Below, one piece after another: positions 49,761 to 58,124 of a stretch of DNA of 64,000 nt. The DNA is from Pinirhizobacter sp036499745 (lineage in GTDB: Bacteria > Pseudomonadota > Gammaproteobacteria > Xanthomonadales > Rhodanobacteraceae): contig NZ_DASYDG010000050.1 of assembly GCF_036499745.1 (NCBI RefSeq), positions 39,419 through 103,418 of the forward strand, read 5' to 3'. The notes under the pieces are model-generated. The model did no database searches, was not told the DNA's origin, and was given only the letters and a program-made list of their open reading frames with translations. Numbering within the stretch: position 1 is the first letter of the stretch; every line of letters starts with the position of its first letter. Both the position numbers and the translations under genes were made by a program.

Positions 49761-50294
49761 TCACGTAATCGCCAGCGCGCCGTTGTTGACGTTCACCGTC
49801 GGCCCCGTCATCACGATGCTCGCGCCCTGCCCGTTGGAGATGGTGATGCCGATCTCGTTGACCAGGATCATGGCGCCGCTGATCGCCTTGATCATGATGC
49901 CGCCGGCGGGTCCCGGAACGTCACTGATGCTGATCGAGTTCAGCAACCCCGATGCCAGGATCACGCTCGGGCTCACCGGATTGCCTGCCACCGCCAAGGT
50001 CGGCACTTCGGCCGCCGAGCCCCAGAAGCCGCCGGTCCAGATCGGGTAATCCGGATCGCCCTGTTCGAACTCGATCCACACGCCGGCGCCCACCTGGGGC
50101 ACCACGTACACGCCACTCTGCTTGCCCGCGAAGGCCACGCACGGCAAGGCCCAGCTACCGGGAATAACACCCGCGACATCAGGCACGATGGCCATGATGC
50201 GGCCGCGCTGTTCGGGGTCGACATTGTTGACCACGGTGCCGCGGTACTTGCCGTAATACTTGTCCAAGCGCGCTTGCTCCCGGATGGCGTTCAT
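49761..50294 (-). CDS. eCIS gpV/gp5-like baseplate spike protein
   Basis: A 177-aa protein with the OB-fold text of phage baseplate assembly protein V: YYGKYRGTVVNNVDPEQRGR, GSWALPCVAFAGKQSGVYVV and VGAGVWIEFEQGDPDYPIWT. The C-terminal half is a beta-helix-like spike (SISISDVPGPAGGIMIKAIS, ITISNGQGASIVMTGPTVNV). In Afp this is part of the VgrG-like Afp8; here the hub (gp27-like) and spike (gp5-like) are separate genes, overlapping by ATGA. Confidence 0.9.
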   Translation of the reverse strand: MNAIREQARLDKYYGKYRGTVVNNVDPEQRGRIMAIVPDVAGVIPGSWALPCVAFAGKQSGVYVVPQVGAGVWIEFEQGDPDYPIWTGGFWGSAAEVPTLAVAGNPVSPSVILASGLLNSISISDVPGPAGGIMIKAISGAMILVNEIGITISNGQGASIVMTGPTVNVNNGALAIT

Positions 50295-51427
50295 GCCGGT
50301 ACTGCCGGCACGGTGGAAAGAAGTCCCTTCCGGGACAAGGTGAAAGCCTGCTTGTACTCACCGCGGCGGATGGTGTGCCGCACCTCGCTGACATAATGCA
50401 GGCCATCGAATGCGGGCCCTGCCCCGCGCACGCCCACCAGCTGCCGCGACTTCAGCACCCGGCCGTAGCGGGTGACATCCAGGCTGCCGCGCCCGGTGAC
50501 GGTGTCGGCAGATTTCGCCGCCTCCGCCATGCCCAGCAACATCGCCCGCACGGGGGAATACTTCGCCGTCTCAGGTAGTGGCCTCAGTGTTTGCGGAGGC
50601 GGATCGATCAGGCCAAGCGGCGGGTTCAGCGGTCCGATGTCGGGAATCGGGATCGGCAGCGGGACCTTGGTCTGTTCGTTCTGGATGTACACCAGCGGCA
50701 GGCTGCGGGCATTGCCCTGGTAACTGAAGCTCAAGGAGTCCACGTTGCTGGCCGCATCCATGTCCACGTTCAGCGCCGGCTGCGGTGCACCCACCTTCAC
50801 CTTCGGTCCCCAGTAGGCCAGGCTCATGCCAGGAGCCGGACCCGGGTCGATGTAGAAGACATAACCCACGCGCTCGGCGAGCACGCGGATGTACTCCAGG
50901 TCGTTACCCCGCTGGCTGGGAACGCGGTTGGTGGGGATGGGCACATCCAGCGCGATGCTCGGCAGCACCATCGGTATCACACCCAGGAACGCATACTTGG
51001 CCAGTATCAGCGCTACCACGGCTTCCGCCGGCATCGCTGGATACGGCGTGCCCGGGATGCCGGAGAACAGCAACTGCTGCATCACTGCGGTGAGGTCGTC
51101 ACCGGTCACCTGCAGGCTGGTATGCCGCGCGTCGGAACCAGGAAGGATTTCCGTACGCGTGACCACCCCATCGATCAGCACCGTGGGCGAGCCGTTCACC
51201 GTGGCCACCAGAATCACCCGCAGCAACGGGATGACTGCCCCGCCGCTGAGCAGGAACAGGGTATGAAGCGGCGAGCGCACGCTCATTGAGAACGTCAGGG
51301 TGAAGGCACCGGCGGCCTCGTCCGGTGCCACCACCTCGACATCAGTCAGGGCATCAAGCACCACCTGTGGCACCGGGATCGGCACCACGGGCCCCACCAT
51401 CAAGGTCAGGTGTACGCCCTTAAGCAT
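50291..51427 (-). CDS. eCIS gp27-like spike hub protein
   Basis: A 378-aa protein from ATG 51427 with GGGAG 6 bases upstream. Text such as GNDLEYIRVLAERVGYVFYI, VGAPQPALNVDMDAASNVDS and LHYVSEVRHTIRRGEYKQAF fits the gp27/gpD hub that forms the trimeric base of the spike. It overlaps the LysM gene by 8 bp and the gpV gene by ATGA. The longer frame to 51520 has no similarity. It is the N-terminal half of the VgrG-like protein in single-chain systems. Confidence 0.85.
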   Translation of the reverse strand: MLKGVHLTLMVGPVVPIPVPQVVLDALTDVEVVAPDEAAGAFTLTFSMSVRSPLHTLFLLSGGAVIPLLRVILVATVNGSPTVLIDGVVTRTEILPGSDARHTSLQVTGDDLTAVMQQLLFSGIPGTPYPAMPAEAVVALILAKYAFLGVIPMVLPSIALDVPIPTNRVPSQRGNDLEYIRVLAERVGYVFYIDPGPAPGMSLAYWGPKVKVGAPQPALNVDMDAASNVDSLSFSYQGNARSLPLVYIQNEQTKVPLPIPIPDIGPLNPPLGLIDPPPQTLRPLPETAKYSPVRAMLLGMAEAAKSADTVTGRGSLDVTRYGRVLKSRQLVGVRGAGPAFDGLHYVSEVRHTIRRGEYKQAFTLSRKGLLSTVPAVPA

Positions 51428-51737
51428 CGCCCACTCCCGGTACGCCTTCAGGCAAGGTGATGCGGAGGCGGGTACCGATCTCATCGGTGAGGTCTTCGGG
51501 CCGGAGCGTACGGTTGGCATCGCAGATGCGCCAGAACAGTTCCGCGTCGCCGAAGGCAGCCCAGGCGATCTGGTCCAGGCGTTCGCCCTGCTTCACCACG
51601 TGCCACTGCATCGTGGCGAATTTCCCTGGCTGCGGAACGAAGCGCCGCGTGAAGTAAACGACCGGCGTGCCGTCGGCCTGGGTGAAGGTGGCCGTCGGCG
51701 TGGTGAGGTATCGGCTGTTGGCGGCAATCGTGACCAT
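51420..51737 (-). CDS. eCIS LysM-domain protein
   Basis: A 105-aa protein. Its N-terminal part (YLTTPTATFTQADGTPVVYF) is followed by a LysM domain, WHVVKQGERLDQIAWAAFGD, then FWRICDANRTLRP and TRLRITLPEG. LysM in these systems sits at the hub base (compare the LysM part of Afp7/gp53) and may not bind peptidoglycan. Its ATG follows the upstream stop immediately (TAG-ATG), so translation is coupled. It is likely the adaptor between the tube and hub. Confidence 0.88.
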   Translation of the reverse strand: MVTIAANSRYLTTPTATFTQADGTPVVYFTRRFVPQPGKFATMQWHVVKQGERLDQIAWAAFGDAELFWRICDANRTLRPEDLTDEIGTRLRITLPEGVPGVGDA

Positions 51738-52397
51738 CTAAGGCACCCCCGTCACGCCCAGCGCGGAAAGCGGCGCAGCGGTGAAACTGCCGGCGAGCTT
51801 TTCCTTCTGCTGGAGGTAATTCATGAACAGCCCCGCGGCCTTGTGGCCGGTGGGCACATCGGTCACGGACAACACGCGGAATCCAAGCGATACCCGGGCG
51901 CGAATGGGATTGAGCGATGGATCGAAGGCTTCTTCGGTCACGCTGAACTCGGTGATGCGCACCGGCACGATGCGCGATGCGCTCCAGACGAACAACGCCA
52001 GCGGCGTTTCCACTGGCACGATCTCAAGCGTGCCTGCCGCGGCCAGCGCGTCGTTGGCACGCAGCTGCGCCGATGTCGGATAGAGCATGGTCTCCAGTGC
52101 GGCGAGCTGGGCAAAGATGCCCGACTGCACCGCACCGGGGAACTGGTCGGGCGTTTCCAGCTGGTCGGTAGCGTCGATCTCGGCTTCCAGCTTGAAGGTT
52201 TCCACCGGCGGTCCCTTCAGCCGCAACACCTCGGCACGGTCGCCGCCATCGGCAGCCATCGATTGCACGCTCAACGTGCGCGTGAGTGTGTCGGGGTTGT
52301 ACTGCAGCGACACCACGCGCCTGACCGCGGAAGTATCCGGATCGATCAGCACGATGCCGCCCTTGAGGATGCGCGGGGAACCGGGGAAGGCGCTCAT
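51738..52397 (-). CDS. eCIS CIS-tube-like adaptor protein (Afp7 N-terminal type)
   Basis: A 219-aa protein from ATG 52397, with GAGG upstream and an ATGA overlap with the DUF4157 gene. It carries GGIVLIDPDTSAVRRVVSLQ, YNPDTLTRTLSVQSM, LKGPPVETFKLEAEIDATDQ and EFSVTEEAFDPSLNPIRARV, matching the contractile-injection-system tube family that joins hub to tube. It is followed directly by the LysM gene, and the two together correspond to Afp7. The longer upstream frame to 52565 lies inside the DUF4157 gene. Confidence 0.87.
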   Translation of the reverse strand: MSAFPGSPRILKGGIVLIDPDTSAVRRVVSLQYNPDTLTRTLSVQSMAADGGDRAEVLRLKGPPVETFKLEAEIDATDQLETPDQFPGAVQSGIFAQLAALETMLYPTSAQLRANDALAAAGTLEIVPVETPLALFVWSASRIVPVRITEFSVTEEAFDPSLNPIRARVSLGFRVLSVTDVPTGHKAAGLFMNYLQQKEKLAGSFTAAPLSALGVTGVP

Positions 52398-53905
52398 GGC
52401 AACCTCATGGTGGTCGGCCGTGACCCGGGAGCGCGCCCGCTTGGCCTGCCGCCTCGCGGTGGCCGTGGCGGACGCGGCGTGGGGCACGCACCGCGCCGGA
52501 CCGTCTGGTCGGTAAGACCCAGACGGATCTTGGTTTCCCAACCTGCCTGCTTGCCTGGAAGGCAACCGTGCCTGGTCTCGTCGTCATATTGCTTTGTCAG
52601 TTTGTTCAACTTGTCCGTTCCGGTCTGATCGAAGGCGCATGCCTGTGCACCCGCCGCGATCGATGCGTTGATCTTGCGCGCCAGTACGCAGGCGATGTCC
52701 ATGTGGCCCTGTTCGTGTCGAAGCAGGCGCGCCTGGTCGAGTTCGGCGCGCTCATGGCACGGTTTGGAAAGTGCCGAGCATTCCTCGAACGACTTCGCCT
52801 GCATGCCTTCTACTGTCACGGTGGCCGGGCAGGTCGTTCGAGTACGCCCGGTGACGGTGAAGGGTGCAGCTGACCGTTCACCTGCCCCGGCAAAATAGTC
52901 CTGGCACCGCGACCAGAGTGCTCCACACCCGTTCTTGGTGTCGTCGAGCATGCCCAACGTCAACTTGCGCGCCTGCGCCTTACCCAGCACGGCCTGGAAC
53001 ACGTGAGTGCGTTCCGGGGACCAGCCGAGAACGCGTTCCACGCAAGACGCGGCCGCCGGATCCATGACCTTGGGTTTTAACTCCGGCTGCACCTGGGCAG
53101 GCCAGCCGATGGAATCGTCGGCCTTGAAATCCGACCAGGCAAGGGGCGGCTGCGGGCAAGCATCTGGAATGCCGTCGGTGCCTTTCATGCATCGCTTGAG
53201 TTCGGCATCCTTCCCGGCGGCATCGGTATCCGGTTTATCCTGATGTGCCCCCTCGTTGGGGTGCACTTGCCCGGGCGGCGCCGGTGGCACGACCCTTTGC
53301 CCCGGCCGTGGTTCGCGTTGCAGTACCTGGGGTCCGGGCGATAGCCCAGCCGCCGTACCACCGACGGTGACGAGGTGGGCAGCGGCATCGGCCTCCTTCT
53401 CCGCCGCATCCCCTGCTCCGCCGATGACGAGCGCGGATGTGGCCTGGTGCTGCAGATGATCTCCTCGCTGCTGCACCACGTGAGCCAGTTCATGGGCAAG
53501 CAGATGACGTCCGTTTGGGGATCCTGGGGAGAACTGGCCCGCGCCGAAGACCACGTGCGAGCCCACCGTATAGGCCAGGGCATCGACATCGGCCGCTGAG
53601 CGCGCCGCGGCGCTGTCGTCGTGGACGCGAACATGGCTGAAATCGTGGCCAAAGCCGTGCTCGAAATGAGCGCGGACCCCGGTGGAAAGCGCCGCACCTG
53701 TCGAACTGAGCACATGGTGGACACTGGACGGCACCGATGATGGTGCCCCACCACTTATCGACTTACGCTGGAGTTTGTCCCTCTTGCATGCATCGCACTC
53801 ACCACCGGCTACCGTGTGCGTGCCGCAGGCACATTTGCGACGAAGCACATGGCCTGGGTCGATCGTCCGTACCGGTCCGGCGGATTGGAGGCTTGCGTTA
53901 GCCAC
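52394..53905 (-). CDS. eCIS-associated DUF4157 + DUF922-like protein with two HExxH motifs
   Basis: A 503-aa protein from a GTG start at 53905 with GGAG 8 bases upstream. The N-terminal CAC...CDAC motif (Cys25, 27, 37, 40) probably binds zinc. The DUF4157 domain (about residues 60-150) ends HELAHVVQQR (His138, Glu139, His142). DUF4157 is the domain most strongly linked to eCIS loci. The C-terminal half starts LAWSDFKADD, typical of DUF922, and contains HEQGHMDIACVLARKI (His397, Glu398, His401), a second metalloprotease motif. No signal peptide. It is probably a cargo or a maturation protease loaded into the particle. Its gene overlaps the small upstream gene by 8 bp. Confidence 0.88.
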   Translation of the reverse strand: MANASLQSAGPVRTIDPGHVLRRKCACGTHTVAGGECDACKRDKLQRKSISGGAPSSVPSSVHHVLSSTGAALSTGVRAHFEHGFGHDFSHVRVHDDSAAARSAADVDALAYTVGSHVVFGAGQFSPGSPNGRHLLAHELAHVVQQRGDHLQHQATSALVIGGAGDAAEKEADAAAHLVTVGGTAAGLSPGPQVLQREPRPGQRVVPPAPPGQVHPNEGAHQDKPDTDAAGKDAELKRCMKGTDGIPDACPQPPLAWSDFKADDSIGWPAQVQPELKPKVMDPAAASCVERVLGWSPERTHVFQAVLGKAQARKLTLGMLDDTKNGCGALWSRCQDYFAGAGERSAAPFTVTGRTRTTCPATVTVEGMQAKSFEECSALSKPCHERAELDQARLLRHEQGHMDIACVLARKINASIAAGAQACAFDQTGTDKLNKLTKQYDDETRHGCLPGKQAGWETKIRLGLTDQTVRRGACPTPRPPRPPRGGRPSGRAPGSRPTTMRLP

Positions 53906-54164
53906 GGCGCGGACTCCGGGAGATGCCCATCGCCCCAGCGAGGCTCGCGCCCACGCCGATGGCCAGCGGTTTACCCACGTGGCCGGCAGTGGTCGTTGGC
54001 AACGCGGGAACGTTACCCAGTGCCTTTAGGCTTTCGTGCGCATCTGGACCTGCAAGGTGCATGGCAAGCTCCGCCTGCAGCGCTTTTTGGAACTGCCGGG
54101 GTGTTACCCCCGCGAGCAAGGCCGGATCGACGATCAGGCGATCGATACGCAGGTGGATGCTCAT
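53898..54164 (-). CDS. Small eCIS-associated protein (88 aa)
   Basis: An 88-aa protein, MSIHLRIDRLIVDPALLAGV at its start, with a central helix (RQFQKALQAELAMHLAG) and a Gly/Ala-rich tail (GKPLAIGVGASLAGAMGISR). It overlaps the ATPase gene by ATGA and the DUF4157 gene by 8 bp, so it is a real part of the operon. Similar short ORFs occur next to the ATPase in related loci, but no function is known. It could be a chaperone or an accessory to the DUF4157 protein. Confidence 0.7.
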   Translation of the reverse strand: MSIHLRIDRLIVDPALLAGVTPRQFQKALQAELAMHLAGPDAHESLKALGNVPALPTTTAGHVGKPLAIGVGASLAGAMGISRSPRRG

Positions 54165-56224
54165 GTCGATGCCCCGCTGCCTTGCACATGGAAGTCGGCT
54201 TCGTTCACCGGCTTGTCGAGCTTGCGAAACTCCTCGCGCGCCGCCTGCAGCAGCAAGGGCATGCCTACCTGCACACCGGCGCGGGCAGCCATGAAAGCCG
54301 CATTCAATGCAATGCCCTGGATGCTACCGCCGCTAAGCGCCAGCCGCGCAAGCCGGGCCACGTCCAGGGCGTTGGTCGCTGCCTGCGCGGGGAACACCGA
54401 AGACCAGATGGCCTGCCGTTCGGCTACTCCCGGGAATGGGAAATTCACTACGAAGCGGATGCGGCGCAGGAACGCGCCGTCGAGCGCCCCCTTCATGTTG
54501 GTAGCGAGGATGGCCAGCCCCTTGAACGATTCCAGCCGCTGCAGAAGGTAATTCACCTCGATGTTGGCGTAGCGGTCGTGACTGTCCTTCACCTCGCTGC
54601 GGCGGCCGAACAGCGCATCGGCTTCGTCGAAGAAGAGGATTGCCCCACCCTGCTCGGCCGCATCGAACAGACGCGCCAGGTTCTTCTCCGTCTCACCGAT
54701 GTACTTGCTGACCACGGCGGAGAGGTCGATGCGGTAGAGCGGCAGCTTCAGGTGATTGGCCAGCACTTCCGCTGCCATGGTCTTGCCCGTGCCACTTTCG
54801 CCGGCGAACAGCGCAGTGATGGCGAGCCCGCGGTTCATGCGATCGCGGAAACCCCAGTCTTCGTAGACCGTGCCCCGATGGGCCACCTGGTCGGCGATCT
54901 GCTGCAGCAGATTCTTCTCGGCATCGGGTAATTTCAGGTCGGCCCAGCCGGCTTTCGGCTCGATGCGCTGGGCGAGGCCTTCCAGCGCGGGACGCGTGCG
55001 GTCGATGGCGCCTTGCCAGAGCGCGGCAACGAGGTCGGGCGCACCGGTTTGGTTGCTCTTGCCGGATGTCGGCACCGCGGCCGAGGCCGGCGACGCCTGG
55101 GTCACCGCGCCAAGCGCGGCCTGGGCAATACGCTGGATGCTGCCGGTGTCGAAGTCGAAATGACCTGCCAGTTGCCTGGCGTGATCGTCGCTGCCGTCAC
55201 CGAGCACCCCCTTCCAGGCCGCGCGCTGCTCGGAGGCGGTGGGTTTGTCCACATCGATGGCGATGGTGTCCACGCCCAGTGATGCCAGTGGCTCGCGTAC
55301 ATCCACCAGCGTCAGTCCGCCCGCGCGTGCCAGGAACCTGCGCAGGCGCGGCGTGCCTTGTTCGTCTTGCGTATCGGTGGCGGCCACCAGCAGTGCCAGC
55401 GACAACAACTGGTTTTCACGCTGCCAAAGCCGCAGCAGGTTCTCCTGTTCGGCCACGCTAGCCGGCAGCAGGTCGGACGCCAGTTCCAGCCCCTGCGCCT
55501 GCATCAGGTCGGCCACAGCGCGGGCCACGGCGCGCTTGCTGGCGCCGTCGGATCCGAGCAACTGCACCACCGGCAGAGGCTGCCCTCGCGGCACCTGTCC
55601 AAGTGTGGTGGCGATGGAACGCGCGACGCCTTCTTGCGAGGCGGGTAACGCCGCCGAAGGCAACACCATGACCAGGGGTGCGATACGCGGGTCGAGGTAA
55701 TTCATACCCTTGGCGAAATTGACGATGCGCTCATCGGCCATCAGAGCTGCGCCGATCATCGGTTGGGTGCCGGGTTGGTGGATGTCCAGCAGCTGCCAGT
55801 AGCGCAAAGGCCGTTGCGGCGACATCGCATCCCAGCTTGGGCCCTCCAGCGCGGCGAAGGCCAGGCCGAAGGTGGGGAACGGCTTGGTCGCATCGTGCTG
55901 CGCATCGGCGCACAGTGCCGGCCAACGCGTATCCATTTCCATGCCGATGCACAGCAACAGGATGTCGCGCTCGAAGTCGGTGAGCTCCATGCGTTCAGCC
56001 AGTAGTTCCAATGCCGGTACGTGGGCATCACCACCGGCCGTGTCATCCAGCGAAATCGCAAGCTGCGTACCTTCAGCGGGTTCTTCGACCTCGATCACGC
56101 CAGGCGGGGATGATTGAACGGGCGCGGGCCCGGATGCCCTGGTGAAAAGCACCGTCCGCAAGCGCGCCAGGCCATCGGCAAGGTAGCGGTCATTGGCTTC
56201 GAGCCAGTCGCCGCGCGCGCTCAT
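54161..56224 (-). CDS. eCIS AAA+ ATPase (Afp15-like)
   Basis: A 687-aa protein. An N-terminal helical domain (about 1-430) is followed by one AAA+ domain with Walker A GESGTGKT (475-482), Walker B ILFFDEAD (529-536), a sensor-1 Asn near 576 and a double-arginine finger near 588-589 (LRRIR). VSKYIGETEKNLARLFDAAE is the pore-1 and second-region text. Afp15-like ATPases are needed for sheath or particle assembly and are absent from T6SS and phage. Overlaps both neighbours by ATGA. Confidence 0.94.
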   Translation of the reverse strand: MSARGDWLEANDRYLADGLARLRTVLFTRASGPAPVQSSPPGVIEVEEPAEGTQLAISLDDTAGGDAHVPALELLAERMELTDFERDILLLCIGMEMDTRWPALCADAQHDATKPFPTFGLAFAALEGPSWDAMSPQRPLRYWQLLDIHQPGTQPMIGAALMADERIVNFAKGMNYLDPRIAPLVMVLPSAALPASQEGVARSIATTLGQVPRGQPLPVVQLLGSDGASKRAVARAVADLMQAQGLELASDLLPASVAEQENLLRLWQRENQLLSLALLVAATDTQDEQGTPRLRRFLARAGGLTLVDVREPLASLGVDTIAIDVDKPTASEQRAAWKGVLGDGSDDHARQLAGHFDFDTGSIQRIAQAALGAVTQASPASAAVPTSGKSNQTGAPDLVAALWQGAIDRTRPALEGLAQRIEPKAGWADLKLPDAEKNLLQQIADQVAHRGTVYEDWGFRDRMNRGLAITALFAGESGTGKTMAAEVLANHLKLPLYRIDLSAVVSKYIGETEKNLARLFDAAEQGGAILFFDEADALFGRRSEVKDSHDRYANIEVNYLLQRLESFKGLAILATNMKGALDGAFLRRIRFVVNFPFPGVAERQAIWSSVFPAQAATNALDVARLARLALSGGSIQGIALNAAFMAARAGVQVGMPLLLQAAREEFRKLDKPVNEADFHVQGSGAST

Positions 56225-57453
56225 GACACCACCACCTGCTGACTCGCCGCGAATGCCGGCGTGGTACCTGTGAAGTCCACCGGTATGCTGTCGACACCAT
56301 CCACGCGCAGGCGCACCGTGTAGGTACCCGCTGCCACCGCCGGCACGGTAAAGGTGAGTGTCGTGGGCAAGGTGGTGTCGGCCGGGTTGCTGATGGTCCC
56401 CAGTGGCACCGGTTGCTCGCCGAAAAGCAGCATCACGCGCTGGCCGTCACGTACGCGCGGCGCGCAGGTGATGGTCAACGCGATGTCCCCCGGCGCGGCT
56501 GCGTCAGGCGTGATGGTGATGGTGGGCGCGATCGCCAGCGGCAGAACGTTGCTCGCCGTGGCCGGCAGGCCCGCCGTTTGCGACAACGCTGCGATGGCGA
56601 ACACACCGGGCGCCCAGGTGGCCATCGCCGTGGCATCGTCCGAAACGGCAGGAATGACCAGGGCCAGGCCATCGTCCACCGTCGTCCCGGACACGGCAAA
56701 GGCGGCGGTTAGCGGACCACCATCGATGCGCAAGGTGGCACCGGCAAGGTTACGCCCCGCGATATCCACGCTATCGCCCAGGCGCGCGGCACCCTGGCCC
56801 CGTGGGTAAGCAATGGCGTCAAGGATGGGTGTGCCGGACGCCACGGCGAATACACCCTGGTCCTGCGCACCGCGCTTCAACACCGGCAGCGGCGAGCGAC
56901 GGGCAGCATTGCTGTCGATCAGCACCACGGCGGCCTCGTAGGCCACGGAAAGCCGGTAGCCGGAACCGATCGCGGTCCATAGCTTGGAGAGTTCCTCCAC
57001 GCTTTGCGGCAGCGGCGTCAGGCGCACGCGCTCGACCTGGCTTGCCAGGTCGTTGCCCGACAGGGCGCCGCTGATGTCCGACGGGTCCAGTAACGGCCGG
57101 TCGTGCAGGCAGCTCATCGCCGCGGCCAGCACGCGGTGTGCGATGGCGTCGTTGTCGACGTCGCCCCGCCCCCAGGCGGTGAACAGGTAATGCAGGTTCA
57201 GCGCCAGCGCCGGCGGCGCGGTCTCACCCGGGCGTACCTGGCCTGGCATGTCCATGTTTCGCCACGCCGCATTGGTAACCACCTGGAACAGGAACACATT
57301 CAGCTGCGCCTTGGTTACGTTCTTGCGCGCGTCCTCCGGCGATTGAAGCGTCACTTCGAGATCCGCAAGCTCTGGATCGAGCTCGGGCATGCGCGTCAAC
57401 AGCACATTGCGAAGGGTGCGGCTGGCCGCTGCGATGGCAAGCGAATTGCTCAT
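56221..57453 (-). CDS. eCIS DUF4255 tail terminator (Afp16-like)
   Basis: A 410-aa protein. The N-terminal about 190 residues (MSNSLAIAAASRTLRNVLLT, FLFQVVTNAAWRNMDMPGQ) are the DUF4255/Pvc16_N domain that caps the distal end of the tube and sheath. The C-terminal half has two or three Ig-like beta domains (TITITPDAAAPGDIALTI, VPAVAAGTYTVRLRVDG), an extension not present in short Afp16. ATGA overlaps link it to the ATPase and to the disordered-protein gene. Confidence 0.9.
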   Translation of the reverse strand: MSNSLAIAAASRTLRNVLLTRMPELDPELADLEVTLQSPEDARKNVTKAQLNVFLFQVVTNAAWRNMDMPGQVRPGETAPPALALNLHYLFTAWGRGDVDNDAIAHRVLAAAMSCLHDRPLLDPSDISGALSGNDLASQVERVRLTPLPQSVEELSKLWTAIGSGYRLSVAYEAAVVLIDSNAARRSPLPVLKRGAQDQGVFAVASGTPILDAIAYPRGQGAARLGDSVDIAGRNLAGATLRIDGGPLTAAFAVSGTTVDDGLALVIPAVSDDATAMATWAPGVFAIAALSQTAGLPATASNVLPLAIAPTITITPDAAAPGDIALTITCAPRVRDGQRVMLLFGEQPVPLGTISNPADTTLPTTLTFTVPAVAAGTYTVRLRVDGVDSIPVDFTGTTPAFAASQQVVVS

Positions 57454-58124
57454 GGCCGCGCCCGGTCGCCGCGCTGGCGCAGGTAGTCGTCGAGCGATGT
57501 GCCCTGGGGCGCGTCCTGGCGGCGCACCGGCTTCGATGGCGCCGTGGCACGCAGCTCGATGCGACCGATGCTGACATGCACTACGGGCTCGGGCGACGTA
57601 CGGGACACCGCGGGCATGCTTCCCATGCGTGGCGAGGACGCGTTTGCCGGTGGTGCCTGATACAACGGCGCACGGGCGGCCAGCGTACCGTGCCGAAGGG
57701 TTTCGTCACCGGGCAGCGACCGGCGGGCGTCGATGGCAGGAACACCGGCAACAAGCGTTGCCCGCGGGAATATCCGCGGATGTTCAGCCTCGATCGACAA
57801 CGCTGCCGGGGCCGGGTTCGGCGGAACGCTTCCGGGTGTGCTGTCCGGCGATTCGATCGACGATAACCGCCCCCGGCGTGAACGCCGATCGGGCACGCGC
57901 CCTACTCCACCGACGGCCGTTACGGGATTCACGGCTGGCGGCGCGGCCACAACCTTCACGCGATCGGAAGAAGCAGCGTGCGCTGCAGCCGCCCATCCAC
58001 CATCGGTGGCATCGCCGGCACTGTCCGCAAGTCGCGCCGCCTCGAACATCGACGGCTGCCGGGGCCCCAGCATGGGCGCTGGGTCGACGACACGTGCAGC
58101 AAGCCTGCCAAGGAATCCGTTCAT
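57450..58124 (-). CDS. eCIS-associated low-complexity protein with conserved C-terminal motif
   Basis: A 224-aa protein, MNGFLGRLAARVVDPAPML at the start, largely disordered and rich in Pro, Ala, Arg and Ser (residues about 30-180). Only the C-terminus looks structured: VVHVSIGRIELRATAPSK and TSLDDYLRQRGDR, a pattern I recognise from proteins at the same locus position in related systems. ATGA overlaps on both sides show it is a true operon member. A tape-measure or tether role is possible, but it lacks long helices. Function unknown. Confidence 0.75.
   Translation of the reverse strand: MNGFLGRLAARVVDPAPMLGPRQPSMFEAARLADSAGDATDGGWAAAAHAASSDRVKVVAAPPAVNPVTAVGGVGRVPDRRSRRGRLSSIESPDSTPGSVPPNPAPAALSIEAEHPRIFPRATLVAGVPAIDARRSLPGDETLRHGTLAARAPLYQAPPANASSPRMGSMPAVSRTSPEPVVHVSIGRIELRATAPSKPVRRQDAPQGTSLDDYLRQRGDRARP

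Noticed and set aside
51420..52397. LysM and CIS-tube genes as one gene split by a frameshift
   Set aside because: The stop and next start abut (TAG-ATG), the LysM protein has its own N-terminal segment of a known separate family, and this arrangement is usual in this eCIS subtype.
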